Positions 48,648-57,671 are shown, counted from the stretch's first letter. The stretch is DNA of 64,000 nucleotides from Streptomyces drozdowiczii (GCF_026167665.1 NZ_CP098740.1:558001-622000), one strand, 5' to 3'. Program-made: numbers and translations. Notes: generated from the sequence alone by a model not told the origin.

Positions 48648-48707
48648 CCCGCACCCGCACCCGCACCCGCACCCGCACCCGCACCCGCACCCGCACCCGC
48701 ACCCGCA
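48648..48707 (+). repeat. Ten tandem copies of CCCGCA in the AA10 leader
   Basis: Exactly ten perfect copies of the hexamer CCCGCA fill the 5' untranslated region, with weaker CCCGCAT copies just before (48620-48640). They end four bases before the AAGGAG ribosome binding site. Copy number can change by slippage without touching the reading frame, but would change leader length and structure. Confidence 0.95.
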
Positions 48708-48719
48708 GAAGGAGACACC

Positions 48720-49832
48720 ATGGCACGACGCAGAACACAACTCGCCTCCCTGGCGGCGGTGCTGGCGACACTGCTCGGCGGTATCGCCTTCACGCTGCTG
48801 GGCCAGGGCAGCGCGCAGGCCCACGGTGTCACCATGTCGCCGGGCTCGCGCACCTACCTCTGCTGGCTGGACGCCAAGACGAGCACCGGCTCCCTCGACC
48901 CGACCAACCCCGCGTGCAAGGCCGCACTCGCCGAGAGCGGTGCGAGCTCCCTGTACAACTGGTTCGCCGTGCTCGACTCCAACGCGGGTGGCCGGGGCCA
49001 GGGTTATGTCCCGGACGGCAAGCTGTGCAGCGCCGGCGACCGCTCGCCGTACAACTTCACCGGCTACAACGCGCCGCGCGGCGACTGGCCCCGTACGCAC
49101 CTCACCTCGGGCGCCAAGATCGAGGTCGACCACAGCAACTGGGCCGCGCACCCTGGTTCGTTCCGGGTGTACGTCTCCAAGCCGGGATACTCGCCCACGA
49201 CCGAACTGGGCTGGGAAGACCTGGAGTTGATCCAGACCGTGACCAACCCGCCCCAGGTGGGCTCGCCCGGCACCGACGGCGGTCACTACTACTGGGACCT
49301 GACGCTGCCCTCGGGCCGCTCGGGTAACGCGGTGATGTACATCCAGTGGGTGCGCTCGGACAGCCAGGAGAACTTCTTCTCCTGCTCCGACATCGTCTTC
49401 GACGGCGGCCACGGTGAAGTGACCGGCATCCGCGGCTCCAGCACCCCGACGCCGGACCCGACCGACCCGACGCCGGACCCCACGGACCCGACGCCGGACC
49501 CGACCGACCCCACCGACCCGCACACCGGGTGCATGGCCGTCTACAACGTGACCAACTCGTGGAGCGGCGGCTTCCAGGGCTCCGTCGAGGTCATGAACCA
49601 CAACACGACGGCGCTCAACGGCTGGGCCGTGCAGTGGAAGCCCGGCGCCGGCACCAAGGTCAGCAGCGTGTGGAGCGGCGTGCTGAGCACCGGATCGGAC
49701 GGCACGCTGACGGTGAAGAACGCAGACTACAACCGGTCGATCCCCGCGGACGGCAGCGTCACGTTCGGCTTCACGGCGACCTCGACGGGCAATGACTTCC
49801 CCGTCGGCTCGATCGGCTGCGTCAGCCCGTAA
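48720..49832 (+). CDS. Secreted AA10 lytic polysaccharide monooxygenase with CBM2
   Basis: A 370-residue copper enzyme that cuts crystalline polysaccharide by oxidation. The signal peptide ends AQA, leaving His as the first mature residue (HGVTMSPGSR), which forms the copper-binding histidine brace. The AA10 domain runs to about residue 240, followed by a Thr-Pro-Asp repeat linker and a family 2 cellulose-binding module (about 265-370). With the CebR box upstream and GH5 nearby, cellulose is the likely substrate. AAGGAG lies seven bases before ATG 48720. Confidence 0.95.
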   Translation: MARRRTQLASLAAVLATLLGGIAFTLLGQGSAQAHGVTMSPGSRTYLCWLDAKTSTGSLDPTNPACKAALAESGASSLYNWFAVLDSNAGGRGQGYVPDGKLCSAGDRSPYNFTGYNAPRGDWPRTHLTSGAKIEVDHSNWAAHPGSFRVYVSKPGYSPTTELGWEDLELIQTVTNPPQVGSPGTDGGHYYWDLTLPSGRSGNAVMYIQWVRSDSQENFFSCSDIVFDGGHGEVTGIRGSSTPTPDPTDPTPDPTDPTPDPTDPTDPHTGCMAVYNVTNSWSGGFQGSVEVMNHNTTALNGWAVQWKPGAGTKVSSVWSGVLSTGSDGTLTVKNADYNRSIPADGSVTFGFTATSTGNDFPVGSIGCVSP

Positions 49833-49846
49833 CCCCTGACGCGGAC

Positions 49847-49881
49847 GGCGGCGGTTCCCGGGCGACACGGGAGCCGCCGCC
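49847..49881 (+). terminator. Terminator of the AA10 gene
   Basis: A 13-bp stem with one G-T pair (49847-49859 with 49869-49881) followed by TTCTTGT, 14 bases after the stop. Confidence 0.82.
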
Positions 49882-49994
49882 TTCTTGTCCCGGCCTTGAC
49901 CCGTGACCGCCCTGCCACGCGCTCGCGCGCCCCGATCGGCCGGGTACGGTGGTCTCTGTCCGATCATGTTCCGCCGGACGGGCACGGAGGCTGC

Positions 49995-50735
49995 GTGGCA
50001 CTCGACATCAACGAACCGTTCGGTCAGAACTGGACGCACGCGGCGCAGTTCGGCATCGCGTTCGTCCTGTCGTGTGCGATCGGCATCGAGCGTGAGATCC
50101 GCCAGAAGGCGGCCGGCCTGCGCACCTACACGATCGTCGGGCTCGGGGCCGCGCTCTTCACGCTGGTCAGCAAGTTCGGCTTCTCCGACGTCGTGGTGAC
50201 CGGCCAGGTGGAGCTGGACCCCTCGCGCGTCGCGGCCCAGATCGTCTCCGGGCTCGGCTTCATCGGCGGCGGTGTCATCTTCGTCCACCGGGGCTCGGTG
50301 CGGGGCCTCACCACGGCGGCCTCCATCTGGCTCACCGCCGCCGTGGGCTGCGCGGCCGGCGCCGGGCTGCCCGTGCTCGCGACGCTGGCCACCCTCGCGT
50401 ACTTCCTGGTGTCGTACGGGGTACGCCCCCTCGCCCACCGCCTCCCCGCCCTGCGCAACGCGTCGATCGGCTACCGCATCACATACACGGAGGGCGTCGG
50501 GGCTCTGCGCGAGCTGGTCAACCACTGTACGGAGACCGGGTTCGCGGTGTCCGAGCTGACCACGCTCTCCGGCTCGGGCCGCTACCGGCGCCGCCGTGCG
50601 CAGCCGGACACCGAGGGGACCGTGGAGATCGCGCTGAGCGTGCAGGGGCGGGGTGACCCCGACGCGCTGACGGCACGGCTCGCGGGCACGGCCGGAGTCC
50701 TGGCGTGCAGCCGGAGCGACCTGAACGACGAGTGA
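49995..50735 (+). CDS. MgtC/SapB-family membrane protein
   Basis: A 246-residue protein. Four or five helices in the N-terminal 140 residues carry the family motifs CAIGIEREIRQKAAGLRTY and GLGFIGGGVIF, and a soluble ACT-like domain of about 90 residues follows. MgtC proteins help cells survive low magnesium or acidity and affect the ATP synthase in some bacteria. GTG 49995 has GGAGG five bases upstream. It stands alone. Confidence 0.92.
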   Translation: MALDINEPFGQNWTHAAQFGIAFVLSCAIGIEREIRQKAAGLRTYTIVGLGAALFTLVSKFGFSDVVVTGQVELDPSRVAAQIVSGLGFIGGGVIFVHRGSVRGLTTAASIWLTAAVGCAAGAGLPVLATLATLAYFLVSYGVRPLAHRLPALRNASIGYRITYTEGVGALRELVNHCTETGFAVSELTTLSGSGRYRRRRAQPDTEGTVEIALSVQGRGDPDALTARLAGTAGVLACSRSDLNDE

Positions 50736-50777
50736 GCCGCCGCTCGGCGCGCCGGGGTGCTCGTATGCTCGGCTGCC

Positions 50778-52394
50778 ATGACGAGCCGTGCCGCCCTCCC
50801 GCCGGAGCCCTCCGTCGCGCTGCGCGAGGTCCTCGCCTTCGACGACGGGGGAAGCCTGCGACTGCTGCTCGCGCCCGCCGGCCGTGACATCGGGGTGCGC
50901 GGGGTGGCGGTGGGCGACGAGGGCCCGGCCCGGTCGCTGGACGGCTGCCTGGTCCTGGTCACCGGTGCGCCCGCCTCGTCCCCCGCGGCCGCCGCCCCGG
51001 TCCGCGAAGCCGCGCGCCGCGGCGCCTCCGGTGTGGTGCTGCGCGCCGTGGAAGGGGTGGCCGCCGCGCCGCAGGTGCTCGCCGCCGCCGAGGAGGCGGG
51101 GGTCGCCCTGCTCACCCGCGCGGAGTGGGCCGACTGGACGGACGCCGCCGCGCTGCTGCGCTCCGCGCTGGCCTGCGCCCGGGCGGGCGCGGACGACGGG
51201 GCCGCCGGGCGGATGGGGCCCGGGGGTCCGGAGAGCCTGAGCGCGCTCGCGGCGGCGGTCGCCGAGTACACCGGCGGGTCGATCACCATCGAGGACACCC
51301 GCCTCCGGGTCCTGGCCCACTCCGCCACCGGTCCCGACGCCGACGTCCTGCGCCGGTCCACCATCCTGGGCGGCCGGGTCCCGGAGTGGCGGGTCGCGGA
51401 GCTGCGGCGCAGCGGGATGCTGCGGACGCTGTGGACGTCCCGGGACGTGATCCACCGCGCGGCCGACGCCGAGGGGCCCGAGCGCCTGATCATCGCGGTC
51501 CGCAGCGGCCCGGAGGTCCTGGGCTCGATCTGGGTGGCCGGTGACGGACGCCCGCTGCGCCCGGACGCGCCGGACGCGCTGCGCCGGGCCGCCGAGGTCG
51601 CCGCTCCCCTGCTGGTGCGGCACCGGTTGCGCGAGAGCGGCGCCGCCCGCCGCAGCGAGGTCGCCCTGCGCGGGCTGCTGTACGGGGACGGGGACGCCCG
51701 TACGCACGCCTGGTCGCTCGGCCTCTCCCCCGACGCCGCCTGCGCGGTCGTGGTCGCCGAACCCCTCGCCGCCGCGCCCGCCCCGGGCGACCGCACGCTC
51801 GATGTGGCGGCGCTCCAGGCGGCGACGTACCGCCCGTCCGTGCGGGTGCTGCGCGACGGCGACCGGCTGCTGGTGCTGCTGCCCGTGGACGCCGGGCCGG
51901 ACCGGGGCGCGGCGGCGCTGGCCCGGGAGCTGGCGGGCCAGGCGCAGGACGCCGGGGTGCTGGCGGGCGCCGGGCCGGTGGCCGCCGGGGCTGCCGGGGT
52001 GCGGGATTCGTACGACGAGGCCCTGCTCGTCGTACGGGTGCTGCGGGAGCGGGCGGCGATGGGGGGCGCCCAGCGGTCGGCGGACGCGGCGGGCGTGGGC
52101 CCCTCGCTGGACGTCGCCCGGATCCTGGACGCCGCCCGGCCGGTCTGGGAGGCGGGGCGGGGGCCCGTGCACGAGCTGGTCCGGGCGGATCTGGCGGCGG
52201 GCGGGGAGCTGGTCCGCTCGCTGGCGGCCTATCTGGACGCGTCCGGCGATGTCGCGCGGGCCGCGTCGCGGCTGGTCGTCCACCCGAACACGCTGCGCTA
52301 CCGGCTGCGGCGCGCCCGGGAGCGGTTCGGGGTGGACCTGGAGGACCCCGACACCCGGCTGCTGGTCACGCTCGCCGTCCGGCTCAGCGGGTAG
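50778..52394 (+). CDS. PucR-family transcriptional regulator
   Basis: A 538-residue regulator. The N-terminal PucR domain (about 8-125) is followed by a GGDEF-like middle region and the C-terminal PucR HTH with ASRLVVHPNTLRYRLRRARE. Members control purine, amino acid or amine catabolism. The next gene, 120 bp downstream on the same strand, encodes a PLP decarboxylase-like enzyme, which it may regulate. No effector can be named. Confidence 0.9.
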   Translation: MTSRAALPPEPSVALREVLAFDDGGSLRLLLAPAGRDIGVRGVAVGDEGPARSLDGCLVLVTGAPASSPAAAAPVREAARRGASGVVLRAVEGVAAAPQVLAAAEEAGVALLTRAEWADWTDAAALLRSALACARAGADDGAAGRMGPGGPESLSALAAAVAEYTGGSITIEDTRLRVLAHSATGPDADVLRRSTILGGRVPEWRVAELRRSGMLRTLWTSRDVIHRAADAEGPERLIIAVRSGPEVLGSIWVAGDGRPLRPDAPDALRRAAEVAAPLLVRHRLRESGAARRSEVALRGLLYGDGDARTHAWSLGLSPDAACAVVVAEPLAAAPAPGDRTLDVAALQAATYRPSVRVLRDGDRLLVLLPVDAGPDRGAAALARELAGQAQDAGVLAGAGPVAAGAAGVRDSYDEALLVVRVLRERAAMGGAQRSADAAGVGPSLDVARILDAARPVWEAGRGPVHELVRADLAAGGELVRSLAAYLDASGDVARAASRLVVHPNTLRYRLRRARERFGVDLEDPDTRLLVTLAVRLSG

Positions 52395-52514
52395 GTTGCG
52401 GTCTGTTCGTACGGCTGTGGGCCTGCCTGCGGCTTGGCCGGACCGACAAACAAGCGCACTGTTCTTGGCCGCCCGGACAGAGACCTGGGGGCACTCATCG
52501 CCGACTCTGACTCC

Positions 52515-53891
52515 ATGAGCCCTTCTTCGCCCTCCTCCGCCCTGACCCCCTCCGCCCAGGCGGGCTCCGCGCGTGTCGCGGCGGTCGTCCGCCACGCCGT
52601 GGCCGCCGGCCTGCTCGGCGAGGCGAACCCGGTCGCCGGTTTCATCGACACCGACGGCGTCCGGGCCTCGGTCGACGCCCTGCACGAGGCGTTCCCCGGG
52701 GTGCCCGCCGTGCTGCACACCTTCGCCGCGAAGGCGTCCTCGCTGGTCCCCGTGTTGCGGCTGCTCGCCCGGTGCGGGATGGGCTGCGAGGTCGCGAGCC
52801 CGGGTGAGCTGCGGCTCGCGCTGGACGCCGGGTTCGCGCCGTCGAAGATCGTGCTGGACTCCCCCGCCAAGACCCGGGACGAGATCCGCCGCGCCCTGGC
52901 GGTGGGCGTGGCGATCAACGCGGACAATCTGGACGAGGTGCACCGGATCGCCTCGCTGCGCCCGTCGGACGCGGTGTCCGCCATCGGCCTCCGGGTGAAC
53001 CCGCAGGTCGGCGGCGGTTCGATCGGCGCGATGAGCACGGCCACGGCCACCTCGAAGTTCGGCGTGGCGCTGCGCGACCCCGGCGCGCGCGAACAGGTGG
53101 TGAAGGCGTTCGCCGCTCACCCGTGGCTGACCCGGCTGCACGCCCATGTCGGCTCGCAGGGCTGCTCCCTGGAGCTGATCGCGGCCGGGATCGCCGAGAC
53201 GTACGCGCTGGCCGAGGAGATCAACGAGACGCTGGGCCGCCGGCAGGTCACCGGGCTCGACATCGGCGGCGGCCTCCCGGTCAACTTCGCCGACGACGAG
53301 GTGCGCCCCACCTTCGCGGCGTACGCGGCGGCGCTGCGGGCGGCCGTGCCGGGGCTCTTCGACGGGCGCTACGAGCTGGTTACCGAGTTCGGGCGGTCCC
53401 TGCTCGCGAAGAACGGCTTCATCGGCGCGCTGGTCGAGTACACGAAGGACGCGGGCGGCCGCCGTATCGCGCTGACCCACGCGGGGGCGCAGACCGCCAC
53501 CCGTACCGTCTTCATGCCGGACGCCTGGCCCCTGCGGGTCGGCGCCTTCGACGCCGAAGGACGGCCGAAGGACGGGCCCGTGGTGGTCCAGGACGTCGCG
53601 GGGCCGTGCTGCTTCGCCGGGGACGTCGTCGCACACGCCCGGGAGCTGCCCGAGCTGCGGGCGGGCGACTTCGTGGTGCTGTACGACACGGGCGCGTACT
53701 ACTTCTCCACCCCGTGGTCGTACAACAGCCTGCCGCGCCCGGCGGTGTACGGATACGGCCTCGCCGCTACGAGCGGCCGCGAGGAGCCGATGGTGCGGTT
53801 CGCGCCGGTACGCGACGCCCAGTCGCTGGACTCGGTCTCCGCCGAGAGCGGCCTCGCGCACGCCGACGCCCTGCTGAATCTGCGGGACTGA
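52515..53891 (+). CDS. LysA/ornithine decarboxylase-like PLP enzyme
   Basis: A 458-residue fold-type III PLP enzyme. The PLP-binding Lys is in HTFAAKASS, HAHVGSQG and LDIGGGLPVNF are present, and a late GPCCFAGDVV matches the Cys-containing active-site loop of diaminopimelate/ornithine decarboxylases. It resembles LysA but is not beside lysine genes, so the substrate may be another amino acid. It follows the pucR-type gene. ATG 52515 is the start with the best codon character. Confidence 0.88.
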   Translation: MSPSSPSSALTPSAQAGSARVAAVVRHAVAAGLLGEANPVAGFIDTDGVRASVDALHEAFPGVPAVLHTFAAKASSLVPVLRLLARCGMGCEVASPGELRLALDAGFAPSKIVLDSPAKTRDEIRRALAVGVAINADNLDEVHRIASLRPSDAVSAIGLRVNPQVGGGSIGAMSTATATSKFGVALRDPGAREQVVKAFAAHPWLTRLHAHVGSQGCSLELIAAGIAETYALAEEINETLGRRQVTGLDIGGGLPVNFADDEVRPTFAAYAAALRAAVPGLFDGRYELVTEFGRSLLAKNGFIGALVEYTKDAGGRRIALTHAGAQTATRTVFMPDAWPLRVGAFDAEGRPKDGPVVVQDVAGPCCFAGDVVAHARELPELRAGDFVVLYDTGAYYFSTPWSYNSLPRPAVYGYGLAATSGREEPMVRFAPVRDAQSLDSVSAESGLAHADALLNLRD

Positions 53892-53929
53892 GCCGACGGC
53901 GGCCGGGTCGCGCTCGGCCTCGCAGAATT

Positions 53930-53955
53930 TAGTAGCCATGGACATAGTAGCCATG
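53930..53955 (+). promoter_or_regulatory. Direct repeats TAGTAGCCATG before the MarR gene
   Basis: TAGTAGCCATG occurs at 53930-53940 and 53945-53955, a 15-bp period, 13 bp ahead of the MarR start. This is probably the binding site of the MarR protein on its own promoter. Confidence 0.65.
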
Positions 53956-53968
53956 TACGGTAACTGCC

Positions 53969-54451
53969 ATGAGCAACGCGATCGAGGGCGCGACCCCGGG
54001 TTTTCTGGTCTGGCGCCTGTCCATGAAGTGGCGGGTGGCCATCGACCGGGCGCTGACCCCGCTCGGCCTGACGCACGCGCAGTATTCGCTGATCGCCTCG
54101 CTCCAGGGCATGGAGCACGCGGGAGTGCGGCCGAGTCAGCGCGCGCTGGCGGACCACACCGGACTCGAAGCGCTCTACGTCTCGAAGCTGGCCCGCGCCC
54201 TGGAGGCGGCGGGCCTGGTCGAACGGACCACCGACCCCTCGGACAGCAGGGCCGTCCGGCTCGCGCTGACCGAGGAGGGCCGCGCCACGACGGAGCGCGC
54301 GGTCGAGGTGGTGCGGGAGCTCGTCGACGGGCTGCTCGCGCCCCTCGGCGGTCTCGGCGGCAAGGACACCGAGGCGTTCACCGAGGCACTGACGGCCCTG
54401 CTCGACGTGCCGGTTCCCCCAGTCACCGCTTCCCGCGAGGAGTCATCATGA
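53969..54451 (+). CDS. MarR-family regulator
   Basis: A 160-residue winged-helix regulator. The HTH reads SQRALADHTGLEALYVSKLARALEAAG in fragments typical of MarR, followed by the DPSDSRAVRLALTEEG wing. The stop overlaps the next gene by four bases (ATGA), so the pair is co-translated. The ligand is unknown. Confidence 0.88.
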   Translation: MSNAIEGATPGFLVWRLSMKWRVAIDRALTPLGLTHAQYSLIASLQGMEHAGVRPSQRALADHTGLEALYVSKLARALEAAGLVERTTDPSDSRAVRLALTEEGRATTERAVEVVRELVDGLLAPLGGLGGKDTEAFTEALTALLDVPVPPVTASREESS

Positions 54452-54882
54452 GCACCGCATCCACTGTCAACGGCCAGGTCATCGGCATGGCCCACTACGC
54501 CACCCGCGCGCTCGCCGAACGGCTCCTGCCGCCCGGCACCACCTTCTTCCACGCCCTGGCGCTCAACGCCGTCGAGGCCGCGGGCGGCACCGTCGCGCGC
54601 CGCGCACTGATCGAGCGGCTGACCGGCGCCGTGAAGCTCGGCGTCCCGGCGGCGGAGGCCACCGTCGCCGAGCTGGCCTCCGCCGCCCTGCTGGAGGAGC
54701 GGCCCGGGGGGCTGCTCGCGCTCACCCCTGCGGGCGACGCGCTGATCCAGTCGTACAAGGCGGGCGTCGCCGGCCTCGCGGCCGGGCTGTACGGGGACCT
54801 GCCGGCCGAGGACCTGGCCGCGGCGGGCCGGGTCCTGACCGAGGTCACCGCCCGGGCCGACGCGATGCTGGCCGCCGGCTGA
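54448..54882 (+). CDS. Winged-helix protein, partner of the MarR gene
   Basis: A 144-residue protein coupled to the MarR gene. It contains a possible winged-helix fold with VPAAEATVAELASAALLEERPGG in part, as in MarR-like or replication-initiator-like HTH proteins, but the family is not clear to me. The middle is helical and the sequence is rich in Ala and Leu, with no membrane segment. It may form a heterodimer with the MarR protein. Confidence 0.75.
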   Translation: MSTASTVNGQVIGMAHYATRALAERLLPPGTTFFHALALNAVEAAGGTVARRALIERLTGAVKLGVPAAEATVAELASAALLEERPGGLLALTPAGDALIQSYKAGVAGLAAGLYGDLPAEDLAAAGRVLTEVTARADAMLAAG

Positions 54883-54924
54883 GGGCTTGGGGCCCGGGCG
54901 GCCGGTCCCCGGAAGGCGCCCGGG

Positions 54925-55134
54925 TCAGACCGGTGACGGCTCCGGCTCGGGCGGCGGCACCGGGTCGGGGTTGGGCGTAGGCGGCTGCGGGATCGGGTCG
55001 GGCGCGGGCCCCGGCGGAGTGGGCGTCGGCGCCGGAGGGGTGGGCGCGGGCGGGGTCGGCGCGGGCGGCGTCGGCTCCGGCAGCGGACCCGGGGTCGGCG
55101 CCGGAGGGACGGGGTCGGGGAACGGATGAGTCAT
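54925..55134 (-). CDS. 69-residue proline-rich protein
   Basis: A small gene with GGAGG six bases before ATG 55134. After MTHPFPDP the product is almost only Pro, with Thr, Ala, Glu and Asp in short PAPTP repeats. It has no signal peptide. Such proteins are predicted often in Streptomyces, and their function is unknown. The coding repeats also make this stretch internally repetitive. Confidence 0.6.
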   Translation of the reverse strand: MTHPFPDPVPPAPTPGPLPEPTPPAPTPPAPTPPAPTPTPPGPAPDPIPQPPTPNPDPVPPPEPEPSPV

Positions 55135-55264
55135 CTCGGGCCTCCGAACGATCGGGGGTGGACCTCTTCCACCGTCTCCCGGAGCGGCTGCCCGCGCCCG
55201 CCGAGCCCATACGTGCAAACGCGGAACACTGCTGCGTAAGGACGACGCGGACGGCCCCGCCGGG

Positions 55265-55903
55265 TCACCGCCCCGCGGCCGCCACGGCGGCGGCCAGCCC
55301 CGGGCGGGGGCTGGACAGGACCGGGATTCCGGTGGTCGTACGTCCGGCCGCGCCGGCCATGGAGCCCTGGGCGAGCACGATGACGTCCGCGTCGCGCACG
55401 GCGTCGGCCGAGGCCGCGACCAGGTCGAGGAAGCCGTCGTTGTCGCCCGCCGTGAAGCGCTCCCAGGCTCCGTCCACCAGCACGGTTCGCACGTCCGCCC
55501 CCGGCAGCCCGGCTCCCGCCGCCTCCTCGGTGAGCAGGGCGCGGGTCGGCTCAAGGGTGGAGGCGAGGGCGGCGAGGACGGTGACCCGGCCCGCCCGGAC
55601 GGCCGCCGCGGCCATGGGCCGGTCGACGCGCAGGACCGGGACACCGACCGCGACCCCCGCCGCCTCGGCCACGGCCCCGATGGTCGAGCAGGTGCAGAGC
55701 ACGGCGTCCGCCCCTTCGGCCACCAGGTCCGCGACCACCGCCTCCACCTCGTCGGCCACCGCTTCGGGACCCAGCGCCGCCGCCGTGGTCAGCAGCTCCT
55801 CCCGTACGACGTGGCGCAGGGCGGTTCCCGGGTGGTCGGCGTCGCGCAGGGCGTCGAAGACCGGGACGTGGACGGGTGAGGTGTGCAGCAGCGCGAGCGT
55901 CAT
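55265..55903 (-). CDS. Asp/Glu racemase-superfamily protein
   Basis: A 212-residue cytoplasmic protein of the aspartate/glutamate racemase superfamily. The N-terminal active-site Cys is in AVLCTCSTIG. At the place of the second Cys the sequence reads VLAQGSMAG, a pattern seen in related isomerases and not in true racemases, so the reaction is uncertain. It precedes the acetyltransferase gene in the reverse direction by 21 bp, so the two may share an mRNA. Confidence 0.85.
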   Translation of the reverse strand: MTLALLHTSPVHVPVFDALRDADHPGTALRHVVREELLTTAAALGPEAVADEVEAVVADLVAEGADAVLCTCSTIGAVAEAAGVAVGVPVLRVDRPMAAAAVRAGRVTVLAALASTLEPTRALLTEEAAGAGLPGADVRTVLVDGAWERFTAGDNDGFLDLVAASADAVRDADVIVLAQGSMAGAAGRTTTGIPVLSSPRPGLAAAVAAAGR

Positions 55904-55924
55904 GGCCGGCCCGCTCCTTCCGGT

Positions 55925-56278
55925 TCAGTACAGCTCGGGGTGCGAGGCGAGCTGCGTCTTCGCGCGCTCCACCAGCCCCTCGGGCGCCTCGGGGGCCTCG
56001 TCGGGATGGCGCGAGGCCCACTTGGCGGCGTACGGGCACAGCGGCACGACGGGCACGCCCTCGCGCCCCGCCATGGCGTAGAACTCCCTGACCAGGGCGG
56101 AGCCGATGCCCTTGCCCTCGTGCCCGGAGCCGACGACCGTGTGGACGGCGACGAGCCCGGCGGGCTCCCCGTCCAGCACGAAGTACGCGATGACGCCGAC
56201 GGCCTCGCCGTCCTCGTACGCGGACAGCTTGCCGGCCGCCCGGTCGTCATGGATCTCGGGCCCGGTCTGCTCTGCCAT
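55925..56278 (-). CDS. Short GNAT-type N-acetyltransferase
   Basis: A 117-residue protein of the YidJ/COG2388 group of small GNAT proteins. It shows VIAYFVLDGEPAGLVAVHT and the acetyl-CoA loop GSGHEGKGIGSALV, then PYAAKWASRHP. The length is close to the group norm. It lies between panD and the racemase-like gene on the same strand, 30 bp after panD. Confidence 0.88.
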   Translation of the reverse strand: MAEQTGPEIHDDRAAGKLSAYEDGEAVGVIAYFVLDGEPAGLVAVHTVVGSGHEGKGIGSALVREFYAMAGREGVPVVPLCPYAAKWASRHPDEAPEAPEGLVERAKTQLASHPELY

Positions 56279-56308
56279 GGCGGTGTGCCCCTCGTTCGAC
56301 GAGCCGCC

Positions 56309-56734
56309 TCAGCGCGCCGCGGGCACCGCGTGCGGGCTGCGCTCGGTGTCACTGCCCGGCACGGGCGCGGAGGCGTCGGCACAGAGTGCGACGATGCGGT
56401 TGTCCGCGTCGACGTGCACGATACGCGGGACGAGGGCGCGCGCCTCGGCATCCTCGACCTGGGCGTAGCTGATGAGGATGACCAGATCACCCGGGTGCAC
56501 CAGATGCGCGGCAGCGCCGTTGATCCCGATCACCCCGGAACCGCGCTCGCCCTCGATGACGTACGTCTCCAGCCGGGCCCCGTTGTCGATGTCCACGATG
56601 TGCACCAGCTCACCGGGCAGCAGATCCGCCGCCTCCATGAGCTCGGCGTCGACGGTGACGGACCCCACGTAGTGCAGGTCGGCCTGGGTCACGGTGGCAC
56701 GGTGGATCTTGGACTTGAACATGGTGCGCAGCAT
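56309..56734 (-). CDS. panD: Aspartate 1-decarboxylase precursor
   Basis: A 141-residue pro-enzyme that makes beta-alanine for pantothenate and coenzyme A. The self-cleavage site Gly24-Ser25 is in HYVGSVTVD, which gives the pyruvoyl group at Ser25. [20 protein letters not shown] at the N-terminus is diagnostic. The C-terminal 20 residues are a streptomycete extension. RBS GGAG precedes the ATG. panB and panC are not adjacent. Confidence 0.96.
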   Translation of the reverse strand: MLRTMFKSKIHRATVTQADLHYVGSVTVDAELMEAADLLPGELVHIVDIDNGARLETYVIEGERGSGVIGINGAAAHLVHPGDLVILISYAQVEDAEARALVPRIVHVDADNRIVALCADASAPVPGSDTERSPHAVPAAR

Positions 56735-56864
56735 GCGGGACTCCTGGAGGACGGCTCCCTGCCTGCGTTCTTACAGGTCAAGGGCTGGCTGCCCAGACTA
56801 CAGCGAGACGTCGGCTCCGGGCAGCCCTCCTCAAGTGATTCGGGACCCGTGCGGGCCCGCCCCC

Positions 56865-57566
56865 TCAGTAGCCGATCGTGAAGCGGCGCTGGACGAAGCG
56901 TGGGAGTTCCGCCTCGTCCACGAGGGCGATGGCGGCGTCCTCCATGGAGATCCGGCTGCGTCCGTCGGCGTCGGTCACGGGCTGGTCGCCGCCGATCCTG
57001 AAGCGGCCCGTGCGCTCGCCCGGGGCGATGTCCTCCGCGGGGCTGAAGTAGGTCCACAGCCGGTTGGAGGTACGCAGGACGTTCAGGGCGTCGCGGTGGC
57101 CGCGTACCGCGGCGGCGTACTCCCGGGGGAGGCCGATCGCGTCCAGGGTCTCGTGCAGGAGCGCGTCGGAATCGGCCCGGACGACGCCGGGTTCGGTCTC
57201 CAGGCTGCCGGCGCCGCCGATGACGATGAGCCGGGTCCGCGGGTGGCTCTCCAACGCCTTCAGGAGTGACCGTGCGGCGGTGGCGTACGCCGTGGGGTCG
57301 GCGATCGAGCGGGTCACGGTGTCCGCCATGTCCTTCGCGGCGTTCCCGGGCTGGAAACCGCTGATCAGCACGTCCATGCCGGGCAGGGCGGCGGCGACGG
57401 CGTCGGTGTCGAGGACGTCGACGCTCTTCCAGACGACGTTCTTCCGGCCGTCCTCGACGTGCGTGGCGTCCCGGCTGAAGGCCGTGACGTGATGGCCCCG
57501 ATCGAGGGCTTCGGTGACGACACGGCTTCCTATGCCGCCCGTGGCCCCGATGACTCCGATGTGCAT
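56865..57566 (-). CDS. NAD(P)H-binding reductase-like protein
   Basis: A 233-residue protein of the atypical SDR/NAD(P)H-binding group. The nucleotide motif GATGGIGSRV is at the very N-terminus, followed by VTAFSRD. The C-terminal part (about 165-233) has FSPAEDIAPGERTG, typical of this family. It is divergent from a TetR gene across a perfect inverted repeat, so it is the probable target of that repressor. GGGGAG precedes ATG 57566. Confidence 0.88.
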   Translation of the reverse strand: MHIGVIGATGGIGSRVVTEALDRGHHVTAFSRDATHVEDGRKNVVWKSVDVLDTDAVAAALPGMDVLISGFQPGNAAKDMADTVTRSIADPTAYATAARSLLKALESHPRTRLIVIGGAGSLETEPGVVRADSDALLHETLDAIGLPREYAAAVRGHRDALNVLRTSNRLWTYFSPAEDIAPGERTGRFRIGGDQPVTDADGRSRISMEDAAIALVDEAELPRFVQRRFTIGY

Positions 57567-57600
57567 GGCTCTCCCCTGGTGGCTGCTCACACCGCCGTGC

Positions 57601-57631
57601 TTCACGGCGTGCGTTGACTATACGCCGTGAA
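57601..57631. promoter_or_regulatory. TetR operator between divergent genes
   Basis: TTCACGGCGT (57601-57610) and ACGCCGTGAA (57622-57631) form a perfect 10-bp inverted repeat with an 11-nt spacer. A minus-strand -10 box TATAGT (57621-57616) and a plus-strand -35 box TTGACT (57614-57619) lie inside it, so one bound dimer would shut both genes. Confidence 0.82.
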
Positions 57632-57671
57632 GTTTTGATACGGCCCCCAGATTCGTGACTCTGTAGAGTCC

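Noticed and set aside
48648..48707. CRISPR-like array
   Set aside because: The unit is a 6-bp tandem repeat with no spacers.
48546..53954. A 1802-codon open frame on the minus strand
   Set aside because: It runs opposite to AA10, MgtC, PucR and decarboxylase genes with clear motifs, and its own sequence is low-complexity. Long antisense frames are common in DNA with this GC content.
54887..55129. Plus-strand Gly-rich open frame
   Set aside because: It is the complement of the proline-rich gene, which has the ribosome binding site.
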